The notes beneath the pieces were generated by a model. It did not search any database. It saw only the letters and a program-made list of their open reading frames with translations, and was not told the DNA's origin. DNA of 64,000 bases from Liopterus haemorrhoidalis (Eukaryota > Arthropoda > Insecta > Coleoptera > Dytiscidae): contig OZ020616.1 in NCBI GenBank assembly GCA_963971575.1, positions 15,593,575 through 15,657,574 on the forward strand, read 5' to 3'. Shown piece by piece: positions 48,704-60,577 of this stretch; within the stretch, counting starts at the first letter, position 1, and each line of letters begins with the position of its first letter. A program made the position numbers and the translations under genes.

Positions 48704-51700
48704 CTAAAATTAGAGATGTATTATAAATTTTAGACAAAGTATAACACCAGAAAAGATAGAAAGTATAATACAGGAAAACGGGAATGAAGCCAGCAAAGAA
48801 TCTATGTCTAATATCCATGTAGTGCAATCAGTTTTAATTAGGTTTAAATTACAGCCACTTCGTGTGTCGGTTTAACCATCATCTATAGTTCAGTTTTTTA
48901 AATAAGTTTGTTCAGTGACAAATGAACGATTCAACAATCAACTTGTTTAAATATTTCACTCATACTTATAAGACATGTGCGAGACAAAAATATATAAATA
49001 GGTAAGAAAAGTTAATTCTTCATAACTTTTCTTGGACATCGTCCCACTGTTTATTCTCAAATTTATTATTTTGAACTGTTCATTTCTGTCTTGACTGGAA
49101 CTACATAACTAAAACTAACCTCACTTTTTGAGTTTACATAGTTTACACTTCGTTCAACGTAAGAAAACACAAGGTATCATAAATTACGTCATCAATTCTG
49201 CGCGAGAAAACACGTGATCACATTGACGTACATAATGGTTTTAAACAATTGATATGGATACTAAACAAACAAAATCATGTATTTCAAATACTTTTTTACT
49301 CATTTTAGTACACGGTATACCTTGAAACCTATGAAAAATAAATAAGAACGGAAATAATCAAACAACATCGCACACTACTCGTAGACAAAAACAAATCAAA
49401 GTAAGTGACGCCACTGAAATGTGTTAAACTAACTGTTGATAACGTAATAGATGAAATTTGGTTTCTGCACATGGGAGCCGCTAATATCCGCCTGTGTTTT
49501 TCTTATGTTGAACAAAGTCTACCAATTGTTGACATAAATTTAATGTTTAAGATGCAGGCAGGTAACATTAAAAAAAGGAATTACATTCTAGTTCCGCTCG
49601 ATGCTAAGAAATAAACTGTAGACGTATTAAAAATTTACAGGAAACATTGTAAGAACACATATTTTTTTAACATTGACAATTAAGACTTTCTTAATTACTT
49701 AAATGCTAAATAGGGGCAAGTAAACTCGTTAAATTCTAAAATATATTTCTTTGAATTCATCAAATGACGGGCAACATGACTTTACTTTCCATATGACAGT
49801 TACATTACTATCTCTACTCTGTATCACGGATGGCATACCAGACTTTGATGTTCACTTACCGTTATCGTACTTTAATAATTTGTCGCACATTTTCTTTGTA
49901 GTTAATAAACCTTATTTTGTCGAGAAAAAATAATACCCAACAGTTTTATTACTTTTTTACAGATCTTGTATGTTGGGCGTGAGGTTAACTCCTACTTATG
50001 TCAAATAATTTTTGTAAAAAAATATTTATACAAATTATAGGCTTTGTTAAGCCATTCGCAATAGGCAAATGGTCATAAGAGAGACTCTTATGACCATTCT
50101 CTCTGGCGGAATTATGTTGAACTAACCAAACAGACAAGTTTGTTATTGTTTTGACGCACGTATTACATTTGTTTGGATTTTTAGATTTTGTATATTTTTG
50201 GCATGAGTGTGATATTTATTAAGAAAACACAAATCAAGACAATAATATTAATAAATCCTTTCTAAATGTCAGATTACAACGTATTGTCGTAAAAAAATGG
50301 ACGTAATACTGACCATATTACTCCTGGATGTACACAGATTCAAAATATGGTCATGAAACAGGAAGCCTAGGCCAGAACTGGGAATATTTTTAATAAATCA
50401 TTTGAAAAAGTATTTCAATTACTTTTCTGGTATTTGAAATATTGTATTTCAAATAGTTAAAAAAATACTCTTGGTATTTGAATTTGCAAATACTTTCTCC
50501 GTGGTATTTGTATTTGATATTTGTTGTCTGAAAATGTTAGTATTTGAAATATTTTATAAGTATTTCAAATATTTCCCCAGTATTTAAAATATTTTCCTAG
50601 TATTTCAAATACATTTAAATTATTTGAAATACACCATTTCAAATATTTCCTAGCATTTCAAATAATTCTTGTATTTCAAATACATTTAAATTATTTGAAA
50701 TATATTGTTTTAAATATTTCCTTATTATTTCAAATATTTCCTAGTATTTAAAATATTTCCTAATATTCAAATAAGTCTAGTATTTCAAATACATTACTTC
50801 ATACACTTTGAAAATTATTTGATATTTCAAATACTTTCAGTGAAGACTAATAGTATTTGTTATTACAAATACTTTGATCTGTATTTGGTATTTGAAATAC
50901 TTTTACTAAGTATTTGGTACAGCTCTGGCCTAGGCTCATCTCGGGCTGTTTCGCCAATGATGAGCATAATCCCAAGAAGCTTCGAAGTTCGTGTACATCT
51001 TTGGGGATCGGCTATTCCTTTACTACGCGTGTCTTCTGTGTGTCTACAGCCGCACCATCTTTGGAAACCACATGCCTCAGATACTAGACTTTTTCCTGGA
51101 AGAGTTGGCATTTCTTTGGATTCAATTTTAGGTTGGTATAAACGACTACAAGGCCGTTTATATACTTCTTCCATATTTGATAGGTGTTTGTCAAACGTCT
51201 TGTCTCAAACGAGGCAAGTTTTGCACGAAAGACCTCGCAGTACTGTCTCCATCAGTCTCTCAAACGTAGCTGGTGCATTGCACAATCCAAAAGGCATAGC
51301 CCTGAAACACCAGAGTTCCGTACCAATTGAGAACGCTGTCTTCTCTCTATCTTCTGGCTCCATTTCAACTTGCCAATATCCACACTTCAGATCTAGAATG
51401 TTTGTCAAATCTGGAAGAAGTATAAAGTTGAATCCAAAGAAATGCCAACTCTCCCAGGAAAAAGTCAAGTATCTGAGTCATGTGGTTTCTAAAGTTGGTG
51501 TGGCTCTAGATACACAGAAGACGCACGTGTAGTGAAGGAATGGCCGATCCCCAAAGATGTACACGAACTTCGCAGCTTCTTGGGATTATGGTGTAACTTT
51601 CGCTTTATTGACTTGACTCCAAACTTTTTCCTGGCTGCGGCAGCTATTTCCCACTGCGAATCTAGATTTTTCGTCACGCAAAAAGCAAGAGCATACAACT

Positions 51701-54700
51701 CAGGGACAGCAAACAAGTCTCCTTGTTGTTTTTTGGTGATGCCGAGTATGTTGGATGAATTCTTTGCTAGCTTTCCTTTTCTCTACAAATATATCTTACC
51801 CAGTTTTAGCGTAAGAAGTCCATAGATCTAGAAGTGTCTCTGACATCTGTTTGTCTTTTTCAGTGGTGCGTGCCTTAGTACTGGTGGACAACACGTAAAT
51901 CGTATCATCTCCATGGGATACACCTGTAATCATTATTGTTATAATCTTGTTTTATTTCTTACAATAGTTAAATATTAATATTTTATTTATATTATGTTTG
52001 TATTTTAATAGTAAGTGTCAATAAAGTAGAATAAAAACATTAACTTTTTAAAAAAGTTTTTATTGACGAAAAACAGTGCAACTCACCAATATCTTCTTCG
52101 GTTTTGGATAACGTTTCTGACTTGCTGTGAGCACCTCTATATGAAAAGAAATAGTAGTAAACAGGCTCTTGTGATGCTTTAGCGTGTAATCTAGCAGCAA
52201 TATCAGAGTCTACGAAGAACAATCGATCACCTATCATCTAAAAAACAAAAATGCAATATCAATAAAGTCAGTAACAATAACATTAACTTAGTTCTCTAAT
52301 CTATTCACTGTTACATAAATGAATTATTTGAAATTTTGTATATTTATTACAAGACTGAAAAAGAGCCCATTAAAGGCTTTCCCCATCAGAGAATATTTTT
52401 TCTCCACGACCACGATATAATTTACCAATTCTAAAACCAATTTTGACTACATAAAGTTAATATTTCTAACACAAAAGTTGGAATGTTATTCTAAAGCACT
52501 TATCTTCTTATGCATTTTGCGTGTATTTCGTTCCATCACTTGTTATGGAATAACTATTCCATGCTTGTTGTCTTTTGTTTTTGTAGGGTTACATTGGGTG
52601 CATTCGAGTTGTACAGGGTAGAGCGAGCGCTGAGCGAACAGTTGATGGTGACGTCATGAATAGAGCACTAACGGAGCGAGCGTTCTTGTGACTTAATGTT
52701 TATAGAATCTAACCCTACAATTTTAGGCGGCGTTTTTACTGTCAGATTAGTTCACGTCAGTCATGAATCAAAATTATATACCTCGGTTTTTTCTTGTTTT
52801 TTTTTTTTTTCAATGATGAAGAAATAAAATTAATTAAAAATTAAATAATAATTAATGAATTAATTTAATGAATTTTTTCCATTTTAATTTTATGCACGGT
52901 GTATTTTAATATTTTTTTTGCTGTTTACAGAACGTCACAAATACATAAAATGGCCGTACTCTGTAGCCATAGACAAATAACAATATTATTTGTCTAAGGC
53001 TATTATTTTTATTTTATTTATAATTTAATTTGAAACTTTCATTTCTTTCCCGCCGTTCCCCCACTTTTTTACGTCATACTCCATATGCTCGGTCTTAAAA
53101 CCCCGAACACATAGAGCGCACTCTAAATGCTCGCTCGATCGCAAAACTAATGCAATTGAGTGTACTCCGAGCGTCAAATCGAACATGTTTGAGTGTACAG
53201 AACGTGCTCGGAACGCTCGGAGCGTCAAATCGAATGTACCCATTAAGATATATGCAACGTTTGCATTAAATAAATGCAACATAACTTCCTAACCTAAAAT
53301 ATTGGCCGATGTGCGGCAAATTAAATTAAAATTTAACAAATAATAAATAAAATAAATTAGTTTAATTAATTGATTAATTTGTTATGTAATATAAATTATT
53401 TTTTAAGATAAAATGTTTGTTAAAATAATTATTTGTTAATTTTTTTTTCTTTCTGGTGGTCATGGAGAAAGTAGGGTTTATGACTCGGTTGGAATGAGAA
53501 AATTCGATGCTCGTGGTTCCTCACGCTCGCCTGCGTCTCGCGTCCGGAATGTTCCACTCGCATCGAATTTTCTCATTCCAACCTTGTTACAGAATATACT
53601 ATTCTTGTGTAGAACAGATTTATATCATGCAGTTCGTCTTTTCATCTTTTTAGCTACTGCATCAGTGTGTCTTTCTATCTCTAGTTATGAGTGGCGTGCG
53701 GCCTGGGTATGCGGGGTAGGTGACCCGTCAAATGCGCTCCCCAACAAATGCGCTCCCCGACATATGCGCCACAACAATAAAATATAAATGATTTATAAAT
53801 AGTATGATAAAAACAACTACTCCTTGGTAGAATATTTACAATAAATACAGAAATAAAACAGTGTTAAAGAAGTAATAGAAAAGTGTACAGATCTATATAG
53901 TTACACAGGTAAAGTAGTGGGTTGTACTCCACCCAAAATGAGATTAGGGAAAAGACCAGTTCCAACGTTTCCTATTAATGTGTGGAATATGTTTGACAGA
54001 GTAAACAGTGATTTGCCACGTACGAAAAATTCTGTAGAAGGTTGGCATACAGCCTTTCAACTAACTATAGATTGTCATCATCCGTCAGTGTACAACATTA
54101 TCCAGCATTTTATAAAAGAATAAAATCAAATAGAAGTACAATATGTTCGTTTCCAAGCAGGATATCGGCGACCAAAAGCATCCAAAAACAAATATGTGCA
54201 ACTTAACAGACGCATAAAAATATTACTGCAAAATTATAATAGAAATGACATTATAAATTATTTGCGTGGATTGTTTAATTTAGAATTATAATCTAGTTAT
54301 TTGTTGACCGTTAGTTATCATAATAATTAAGTACTATAACAGTTTGTTGAGAATTGGTCAAAATGATAACAAGTATATTATCAATTCACTAATATATTAT
54401 AAAAAACTAAGAGGAAGGTCAGTAATACAGACAATTTAAATTATTAAAATGTATGCTTAATGTAATTTTTAATCAATAAATTATTTAATAAAATATGTTT
54501 TATTCTTTAGTTTGTATAAAATTTGCCAAATTAAGATATTATATTATTAATTATATAGAGTATTAACTACAGTTTCGTTTATCTCTTCTCATTTAATTTA
54601 TTAATTTTATATTTTATTGTTGGGGCGCATTTGTCGGGCGGTTTTGTCCGGAGCGCAATTGTCGGATAACCTGCGAGGTATGCGCCGCGAAGTCAAAAGG

Positions 54701-57700
54701 ATGCACGCCGATTACAGCTTAGTACGCCAGCTACCGTGTTAACGTGTGTATGTATGTTAACAGCGTTATTATTTTCGTAAAAATGGATTCTGTACAAAGT
54801 TTAAAAAAAGTCGTTTTCTAGTCGATCTTCCACCGATATGGCTGAAATAAAGACTTGGAAGACCAACTCCAAATGAAAACGTACATAATAAACATACGTG
54901 GATTTGTTGTTGTGATGTAAATATGCACTTCTTTGTCTTCCTAGTTATTTGGAGGAGAAGGATAAGGCAGAATGTTGGTGGGTCTAAAAGTACATTTTCA
55001 TTATAAGTACTATTGTAAAATAAATGTTTATCTATTAAACTTTTGGTCTAGATCTAAAATCTAGTTGGTAACTTTTTAATTATATAACCTATAATAACTG
55101 GTATCCATAAAAGTTGCAAACACCCACAAACAGCACGAGTCGCCACTGCTCCTAAATAAAAAATAATTATTTCTTAATGTGAATAGTTTTACCTGGACTA
55201 ATTCAGGGTAGGTATCTCTAGTAATAGGCTTATCTACGAGATACTCTTTCAAAATCTGTTCAGCAACTTTGTCCTTATTTGAATTTATTGTTTCAATAAC
55301 AGTGTAGTTATAGTCCAGAATATGTGGAGCTAGTTCTGACCACTTTGTTGCAATTTCTTCTAAATATTCAGGTTTAGCAAGAAATTCTGAAATAATAAAA
55401 AATTTATGAGGTGTGAATTTCTACATATTTCAGGATTTTGTAGGTACGAGGGCTACCTTTTAAGATTTTACAAAAACTAAGAAAATTTTTTTTTTTTGAA
55501 CAAACTATTTTATTGCTTTTCAAAATATTCACCTTTAAGATTTATACACTTTTGCATGCGTTCAAACCAATTCTCGAAACATTTTGTCACTCTGAAGTTG
55601 GTATCTCAAAAACATGGTTTTCAAATGCTTCAACAGTTTCTTGAGGTGATGAAAATCGCTGTCCACACATTTTTTGTATGACATTGGGGAACAAAAATGT
55701 CGTTAGGGGATAAATCAGGTGAATACGGGCAATGAGACATTAATTCGATAATTTTCTCCTTCAAATAATCAATTATTTGTCGTGTTGTATGCGAGCTTGC
55801 ATTGCCATGATAATGAATGATACGACGCTTTTGGTTGTTTTTCCTTATTTTGTCGATGACTTCTGGTACAAATTGTTGTATACCATTCAGCATTAACTGC
55901 TCTCCGATCCTCTAAAGGAATGATTGCAACACGTCCATTACAACCGAAGAAATAAGCGATCATTTTCTTGGAAGTGCTTCGTAAACGAACAACTTTTGTA
56001 GGTTTCGGTTCATCTTGGAAGATCCAAACATTGGATCGTTGCTTAGTTTCCGGTTCATATGAATAAATCCAAGTTTTGTCACCTGTTCCGATGTTGTATA
56101 CGGATTTTGCAGTGCTTAGTTTGAATTTTTTTAGCATTCCCTTACACCACCCAACACGAGCCTTTTTTTGAACTTCGGTCAAATTATGCGGAATACATTC
56201 GGACACAAATCTTTTTCACAGTTAAATGTTCATGCAAGATCCAATGTATTGCAGTCTGCGATATGCCAAAGGATGCCTCTATCTCACGGTAAGTCACATG
56301 CCGATCTTCTTCAATCATATTGCGTACAGCATCGATGTTTTTTCATCACTGACGGACGGACGACCACGATGAAATTCTGCAAACCAATTGTAAACGGTCT
56401 TTTCTGATGGTGCTTCATTACCAAATGTTGAACGAAGCGAATCTATGCATTGTTGTTGAGTTAGGCCTTTACTAAAATCGTAAAAAATCATCCAACAAAA
56501 ACTTTTACGAGTAATATCCATTTTTTCACAAACTTGTTTTTTAAACGCTCACTGTCAACGAACTACTCGGTCAATTTATAAGCTGCCACTGATTTCACAA
56601 TAACAAATGTCAAATTTTACGAATACATAGAAGTAATGATTTCAATATTGCCATCTAGTGGACGTTTGTAAAAACATAAAAGGTAACCCTCGTATTCAAT
56701 GTAAACATGTTTTACAATAGCGTACACAAAATATATATTTCAAAATTTAGTTCAGCACGGTATAAGAAAATGAACTACGTATTAAAAAATTTTTTTTCGA
56801 AAAAATAAACTATTCAAAAATGCTGGTTGTACTGTTTTGCTTTATATCCATGTGCGTTACTCTGATTTCTTTTTTCAGATATTAATGTAAACCCCTTCAA
56901 GTATAAAAGCGTTCGAAATATATTTGATAAAAACGCAATAAAATTAAAAGTTTTTTAAAATTTTGTTTTCGTCCATAAATTATAAAATGTAATATTTTTT
57001 GTAAAATTTGTGAGAAATCAGAAATTCCTGTTGTAGTATTCCGGTTCCGATTCAATGTGAATTACTTTAATTTTTTCAGTTTTTTAAACCAACCCCGCTG
57101 AGTTACAGGATTTAGGACAAATATTTTTTAGTACATTTATTGCAAAAATTGCGTTAAAATAAAATGTATTTTAAGAAGTACGATTTGTTCGTTAATCTAC
57201 GTATATTATAGTCTGCTTCTTTGGTTTAAGCTAAACTAGATTTTAAAATTTAGTAACATTTAACGACTAAATTAGGCTTTTGAATATTTTGATATTATTA
57301 CGAAAAAGCCCACTTCAATCGTTAAAAAGCAAGCTTTTGATAACTTAAATTTGTTTGTCCGCCAAATTTTTTAAAATATATTATATACAGTAGATACAGT
57401 CTGTTCCAAACGGTTAAGCGGAACTAAATGGGAATTTAGTTCTTTTAGGTTGTCACGAGAAGGGACCTTGCTTGGGTTATTTCATTATTCACGTTGGGAT
57501 GTCAAAATTTAAAATTCCAACAATGAACCCATGGAAACGAATGACATATGTCAAAATTAAATATTTTTATTAGATATTTTAATGACAAAAAAATAAATAA
57601 ATGGGAAATTTGTATTAAGAATGACACAAAAAATCAAAATATAAAGAAAATGACATTTTAAAATGATATTAACCTTAACCAAAAAATGTTTATTGTAAGT

Positions 57701-60577
57701 ATGATTTACAAAGCTTAAACAAAACGGCCGAAAGGCACGATTTAAACGATGAAAGTAACTAGATTGCAAAATCTAGTTCCGCTTAACCGTTTGGAACAGA
57801 CTGTACCATTTATAACGACATCTGATATAACGACGTCGGATATTACGACGAAATTAATATAACGACAAAAAATGGCTTGAAATATGGGTCAAATTATCTT
57901 TTATAACGTATCAACACTCCCTAACACAAAACGCCGGGGAAGTACCGAATTAGCTAGGGGAATTTGAGAGTTATGAAAAGGCAAGGCGAAACGCGACAGA
58001 AAAACATATTTATTCAGTGGTTAACTACGAGTTGAAGGTACGTCATCAACGTCGATGTCGTGAAACGAAAAACATTAATGTACATTTTTCAAATATTGAT
58101 GAAGAACTTGAAACGGAGGAGGATATGACGGAAGATTTTAGCTGGGTCAGATCCGAATTAGGTGTCAGAAATAAACAACGACGAAGTGGAAACGGAAGAA
58201 ACCACTGAGTTCCAAACACCTACTATAAAGCATTCATTTTCAGCAGTTGAAACAATTCAGCATTTTTTCACGTTTAATCAAAAATTAAAAGAGGATAAAA
58301 CAGAGCATTGCCACATTCGGAAAAAATTATTGAGTAAAACTTTTTAGAAAACCAAAAATCAAAAAACAAACCAAAATGGCAGATTTGTTTTGCTAAAATT
58401 TAAATATGTATACATAAAGTCTGTTCCAAACGGTTAGGCGGAACTAGATTTTGCAATCTAGTTACTTTCATCGTTTAAATCGTTCTTTTCGGTCGTTTTG
58501 TTCAAGCTTTGTAAATCATACTTACAATAAACATTTTTTGGTTAAGGTTAATATCATTTTAAAATGTCATTTTCTTTAAATTTTGATTTTTTGTGTCATT
58601 CTTAATACAAATTTCCCATTAATTTATTTTTTTGTCATTAAAATATGTAAAAAAAAAATAATTTAATTTTGACATATTTTGTCATTCGTTTCCATGGTTT
58701 CATTGTTGGAATTTTAAATTTTGACATTCCAACGTGAAAAATGAAATAACCCAAGCAAGGTCCCTTCTCGTGACAACCTAAAAGAACGAAATCCCCATTT
58801 AGTTCCGCCTAACCGTTTGGAACAGACTGTACATATGTACATACGTATGTAACATTATGTAAGTGTTAAGTTGTTTTTAAAATAAGTTGGATTGTTTTTT
58901 TTTTTATGTTTTGTAACATTGGAATATTGTTTTTGTTGCTTAAGCTTCTTGCATTCATGTAAATGCACTATTTTCTAACATAAACAAAATGTACTCATTT
59001 TTCAACATTGTATTTATAGTGTTTATATATAGCGACCTACGGTTATAACGACCGAATTTCATTGGTTCCTTCAACGTCGTTCTAAACGATATCCCCTGTA
59101 TTTTAATTTTTTTATATAAATGTCACTCGTTTTCTTTTTGGCTTTACAAATTTTAACTCGAACTTTTCCTGCCAAACAAACAAGAAATAATCGAGGCAAG
59201 CTCGGTTCTCGTGACAACTTAAAAAAACAAAATTCCGTTTAGTTCCGCTTAAACAAAAAAAAAATGAACTACATCTAGGTTCGATTGGTTAGCTTAGTTG
59301 GGCGTTGTTTTTGGAACGGATCGTTTGCGGAGCATATAATGATCACGGCCACCAAAGCCGAGGAAAGGGCAGGTACACTAAGGAGGTTAATACCAAACAT
59401 CGGGATTCCCAGCTGTGCTACTGAGGACAATACACTCTATACTCTGGAGCGCCAATCTGGTGCGGTACGCTCGGGTATAAGAAGTATGAGGCCATATATG
59501 AGAGATCTCAGCGGAAGGCCCTGATAGGGGTGGCGTCGGCATACCGCACGGTGTCGACGGTGGCCCTGCACGTGTTGACCGGTACCCCCCCACTACGGAT
59601 ACTGGCGGAGGAAAGGCGGGACTTTTTCGATGCAGGCGGAGGGAGCGAGGCGCGAAACGTAGCCAAGGTACGAGCATGAAGAAATGTAAAGAAAAATGGG
59701 ACAGGAACATGGACAAGGGACAATGGACCAAAAGACTAATACTGGATTTAACAGAATGGTTGGCGTGTAATCACAGGAACCTTGAATACTACGTGACGCA
59801 GGCGCTGACAGCGCACGGGTGCTTCAAGGCATATACAAAGAGGATTGGAGAGGAGCTGGACGACATTTGCACATACTGCGGCGCCGTAGATACAGCGGAA
59901 CATACACTGTTCGAATGTGGCAGATGGAACGTAGCCAGGATGCGAGCAAATGCCATCCTATCGTACTTACCCCGGAGAACATGGTGGGAGAACTGATGCG
60001 GTCCAAGAAAAACTGGGAAGCAGTTAGGCGGATGTTCGTCGATATTCTCAAGAAGAAGGAGGAGGATGAGACAAGCTGTAGGCAACTAGGAGCAACTGAC
60101 CTATCCGCGGTGACGTGAGTCCTGACAGGATATTTGTGGAAAAAGAGGCAAAACAGGGGTTTTAATCGGTAGGCCTGGTCGGAAAATCCGACACTACCGG
60201 GGTTGGGGTTTCGCAAGAGCCCTACCGGTGGCTATAAAAGGTTTCCCCTGAGGAAAAAAAAGGTACAGTTGGTTGTCACAATTTCTATCGTACAGACGAT
60301 ATAAGGGTTTCTTGGTTTGACCCCGCTAAAAGCTGGGACTTGTGTCCCATTTTTATTACCTTAATAACCATAATTAATAATTACCTGAAGCTGGATACAA
60401 CCCTTCAGTTTTCGTGACAGAAGTTATCCATGGTAACTGTTGAATTTTTCCTGATTTTAATATTTGGGAAGGATGTTCGGTTATGAAAGGTTGTTGTATA
60501 TCTCGGTTGCTCACGGTTCCTAGTGGCTGCGGTTCAACAACTACTCCAAATGGTGAAAACGGATTGAATAAAAATCC
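48511..60577 (-). CDS. Carboxylesterase (COesterase family), 3' part, ends KDEL
   Basis: Alpha/beta-hydrolase that cleaves carboxylic esters; insect members serve in detoxification, hormone or pheromone turnover. Five terminal exons (60577-60385, 55386-55193, 52237-52087, 51923-51800, 48703-48511) join in phase to 284 residues plus stop, about half the family's ~550. Seen in order: FLFNPFSPFGVVVEP; LKSGKIQQLPWITSVTKTEG with the triad Glu (TEGLYP); LAPHILDYNYTV; GDRLFFVDSDIAARLHAKAS; PVYYYFFSYRGAHS; GVSHGDDTIYVL with the triad His; FGNSKFWLTLPFKENEKLF; C-terminus VKDEL. KDEL predicts retention in the ER lumen. The exons with signal peptide and nucleophile GESAG are not in the window and should lie to the right of 64000 or in the rightmost introns. 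Introns hold gypsy, MULE-like, mariner, Tigger and R1-like LINE insertions. Specific substrate cannot be told. Confidence 0.93.
48704..50364. other. Esterase intron, no gene seen
   Basis: Short frames at 49405-49614 and 49751-49933 have no recognisable motif. A 14-bp-arm palindrome (aatggtcataagag ... ctcttatgaccatt) lies at about 50068-50098. Confidence 0.4.
50373..50927. mobile_element. hAT MITE rich in TATTTCAAATA, perfect 8-bp duplication
   Basis: Ends cagaactgggaatattt and ggtacagctctg. Flanked by gcctaggc at 50365-50372 and 50928-50935. The interior is a degenerate tandem of about 15-25-bp palindromic units built on tatttcaaatac. Confidence 0.88.
50936..51600. pseudogene. gypsy reverse-transcriptase fragments, inverted
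   Basis: Minus strand 51430-51200 reads DLTNILDLKCGYWQVEMEPE, then FRAMPFGLCNAPATFERLME, the Ty3/gypsy RT palm before the YLDD box. It continues in shifted frames down to 50936 with the connection segment. On the + strand, 51424-51590 repeats that connection segment: LNPKKCQLSQEKVKYLSHVV then KEWPIPKDVHELRSFLGL. The downstream part is thus present twice in opposite orientation. Stops and frameshifts; no LTR seen. Confidence 0.8.
51800..51923 (-). CDS. Carboxylesterase exon (catalytic His)
   Basis: Codes GVSHGDDTIYVLSTSTKART to LLDLWTSYAKTG. Acceptor atgattacag, donor gtaaga. Carries the catalytic His in SHGDD. Confidence 0.93.
52087..52237 (-). CDS. Carboxylesterase exon
   Basis: MIGDRLFFVDSDIAARLHAK through YYYFFSYRGAHSKSETLSKT to EEDIG. 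The ATG at its start is internal, not a start codon. Acceptor tttttttag-type, donor gtgagt. Confidence 0.94.
52595..53241. mobile_element. TIR element with gagcg-rich ends
   Basis: The left end tgggtgcattcgagttg and the right end caaatcgaatgtaccca are inverted. Subterminal gagcgagcgctgagcg and gctcggaacgctcggagcg blocks lie inside. No coding sequence; superfamily not assigned. Confidence 0.6.
53242..53713. repeat. Intron segment with a 24-bp inverted repeat
   Basis: ggttggaatgagaaaattcg.. at 53487-53510 is exactly inverted at 53560-53583, with a GC-rich 49-base spacer (ctcgcctgcgtctcgcgtcc). Could be a structured RNA or a small foldback. The rest is AT-rich with nothing recognised. Confidence 0.6.
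53714..54676 (+). mobile_element. MULE-like element, non-autonomous
   Basis: Ends with several copies of caaatgcgctccccaac at the left and gttggggcgcatttgtcgg at the right. Possible 8-bp flanks ggtatgcg at 53706-53713 and 54677-54684. Contains a transposase C-terminal fragment. Confidence 0.7.
53917..54292 (+). pseudogene. MULE-type transposase C-terminal fragment
   Basis: MGCTPPKMRLGKRPVPTFPI, VWNMFDRVNSDLPRTKNSVE and GWHTAFQLTIDCHHPSVYNI match the FP-x-x-WN...LPRT-x-NSVEGWH block that follows the MULE domain in insect FLYWCH/MULE proteins. A stop after HFIKE is followed in frame by a basic, Asn-rich tail to 54292. Catalytic core absent. Confidence 0.75.
54685..55192. other. Esterase intron, no gene seen
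   Basis: Nothing recognised. Confidence 0.35.
55193..55386 (-). CDS. Carboxylesterase exon
   Basis: Codes EFLAKPEYLEEIATKWSELA through PHILDYNYTV to RDTYPELVQ. Acceptor ttatttcag, donor gtaaaa. Confidence 0.94.
55447..56692 (-). mobile_element. mariner element
   Basis: Ends cgagggctacctttta and taaaaggtaaccctcg (complement form), flanked by TA. 1246 bp, close to the usual 1.3 kb. Transposase broken by frameshifts. Confidence 0.92.
55630..56521 (-). pseudogene. mariner transposase, several frameshifts
   Basis: Three frames in order. N-terminus 56521: MDITRKSFCWMIFYDFSKGL, FGNEAPSEKTVYNWFAEFHR (helix-turn-helix). Middle 56206: SECIPHNLTEVQKKARVGWC, TGDKTWIYSYEPETKQRS (first Asp). C-terminus 55893: IIHYHGNASSHT, with His-Gly where Tc1/mariner normally has the second catalytic Asp, and HCPYSPDLSPNDIFV, the YSPDL-x-x-x-D segment. 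Catalytically dead by frameshifts. Confidence 0.88.
56693..57211. other. Esterase intron, no gene seen
   Basis: AT-rich, nothing recognised. Confidence 0.35.
57397..57803 (-). mobile_element. MITE-A copy in esterase intron (left)
   Basis: 407 bp, complete, TA flanks. Confidence 0.9.
57806..59103 (+). mobile_element. Tigger/jerky-type element remnant
   Basis: Left end has repeated ataacgac motifs and the right end (59029-59100) tatagcgacctacggttataacgac, as in Tigger/jerky TIRs. The C-terminus of the transposase lies at 58017-58347 in shifted frames (SEINNDEVETEETTEFQTPT, IKHSFSAVETIQHFFTFNQK), which fits the end of a pogo DDE protein. Interrupted by a MITE-A at 58427-58829. Confidence 0.65.
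58427..58829 (+). mobile_element. MITE-A copy in esterase intron (right)
   Basis: 403 bp; the left terminus reads aagtctgttcc, one change from consensus. Confidence 0.88.
59285..60255 (+). mobile_element. R1-clade LINE, 3' end
   Basis: Shifted frames give YEAIYERSQRKALIGVASAY, RTVSTVALHVLTGTPPLRIL, EERRDFF, then (59676-59996) KCKEKWDRNMDKGQWTKRLI, YYVTQALTAHGCFKAYTKRI and the zinc motif CTYCG...EHTLFECGRW. It continues in another frame NMVGELMRSKKNWEAV. This is the C-terminal part of R1-type polyproteins. GC-rich compared with its flanks. 5'-truncated and frameshifted. Confidence 0.85.
60385..60577 (-). CDS. Carboxylesterase exon (catalytic Glu)
   Basis: Codes GFLFNPFSPFGVVVEPQPLG through TEHPSQILKSGKIQQLPWIT to TEGLYPAS. 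Acceptor tatatttcag, donor gtaatt. Phase 0 at its start. Confidence 0.94.

Larger units (their letters stand above)
57212..59262. mobile_element. Old MITE-A relative split by Tigger and MITE-A copies
   Basis: Left half 57212-57370 (tctgcttctttggtttaagc) and right half about 59104-59262 (ctcgtgacaacttaaaaaaa ... ttagttccgcttaaac) resemble diverged MITE-A halves. Between them lie a MITE-A copy, a Tigger element and another MITE-A copy. Confidence 0.45.

Noticed and set aside
49405..49933. Two 60-70-codon frames as small genes
   Set aside because: No recognisable motif, promoter or poly(A) context; length expected by chance in AT-rich DNA.
52176..52237. ATG at 52237 as the start of an independent minus-strand gene
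   Set aside because: It follows a good acceptor and the residues are mid-esterase (GDRLFFVD); it is an internal methionine.
59824..60216. 130-residue minus-strand frame
   Set aside because: Antisense of the R1-like LINE; its zinc motif and tail read clearly on the plus strand.
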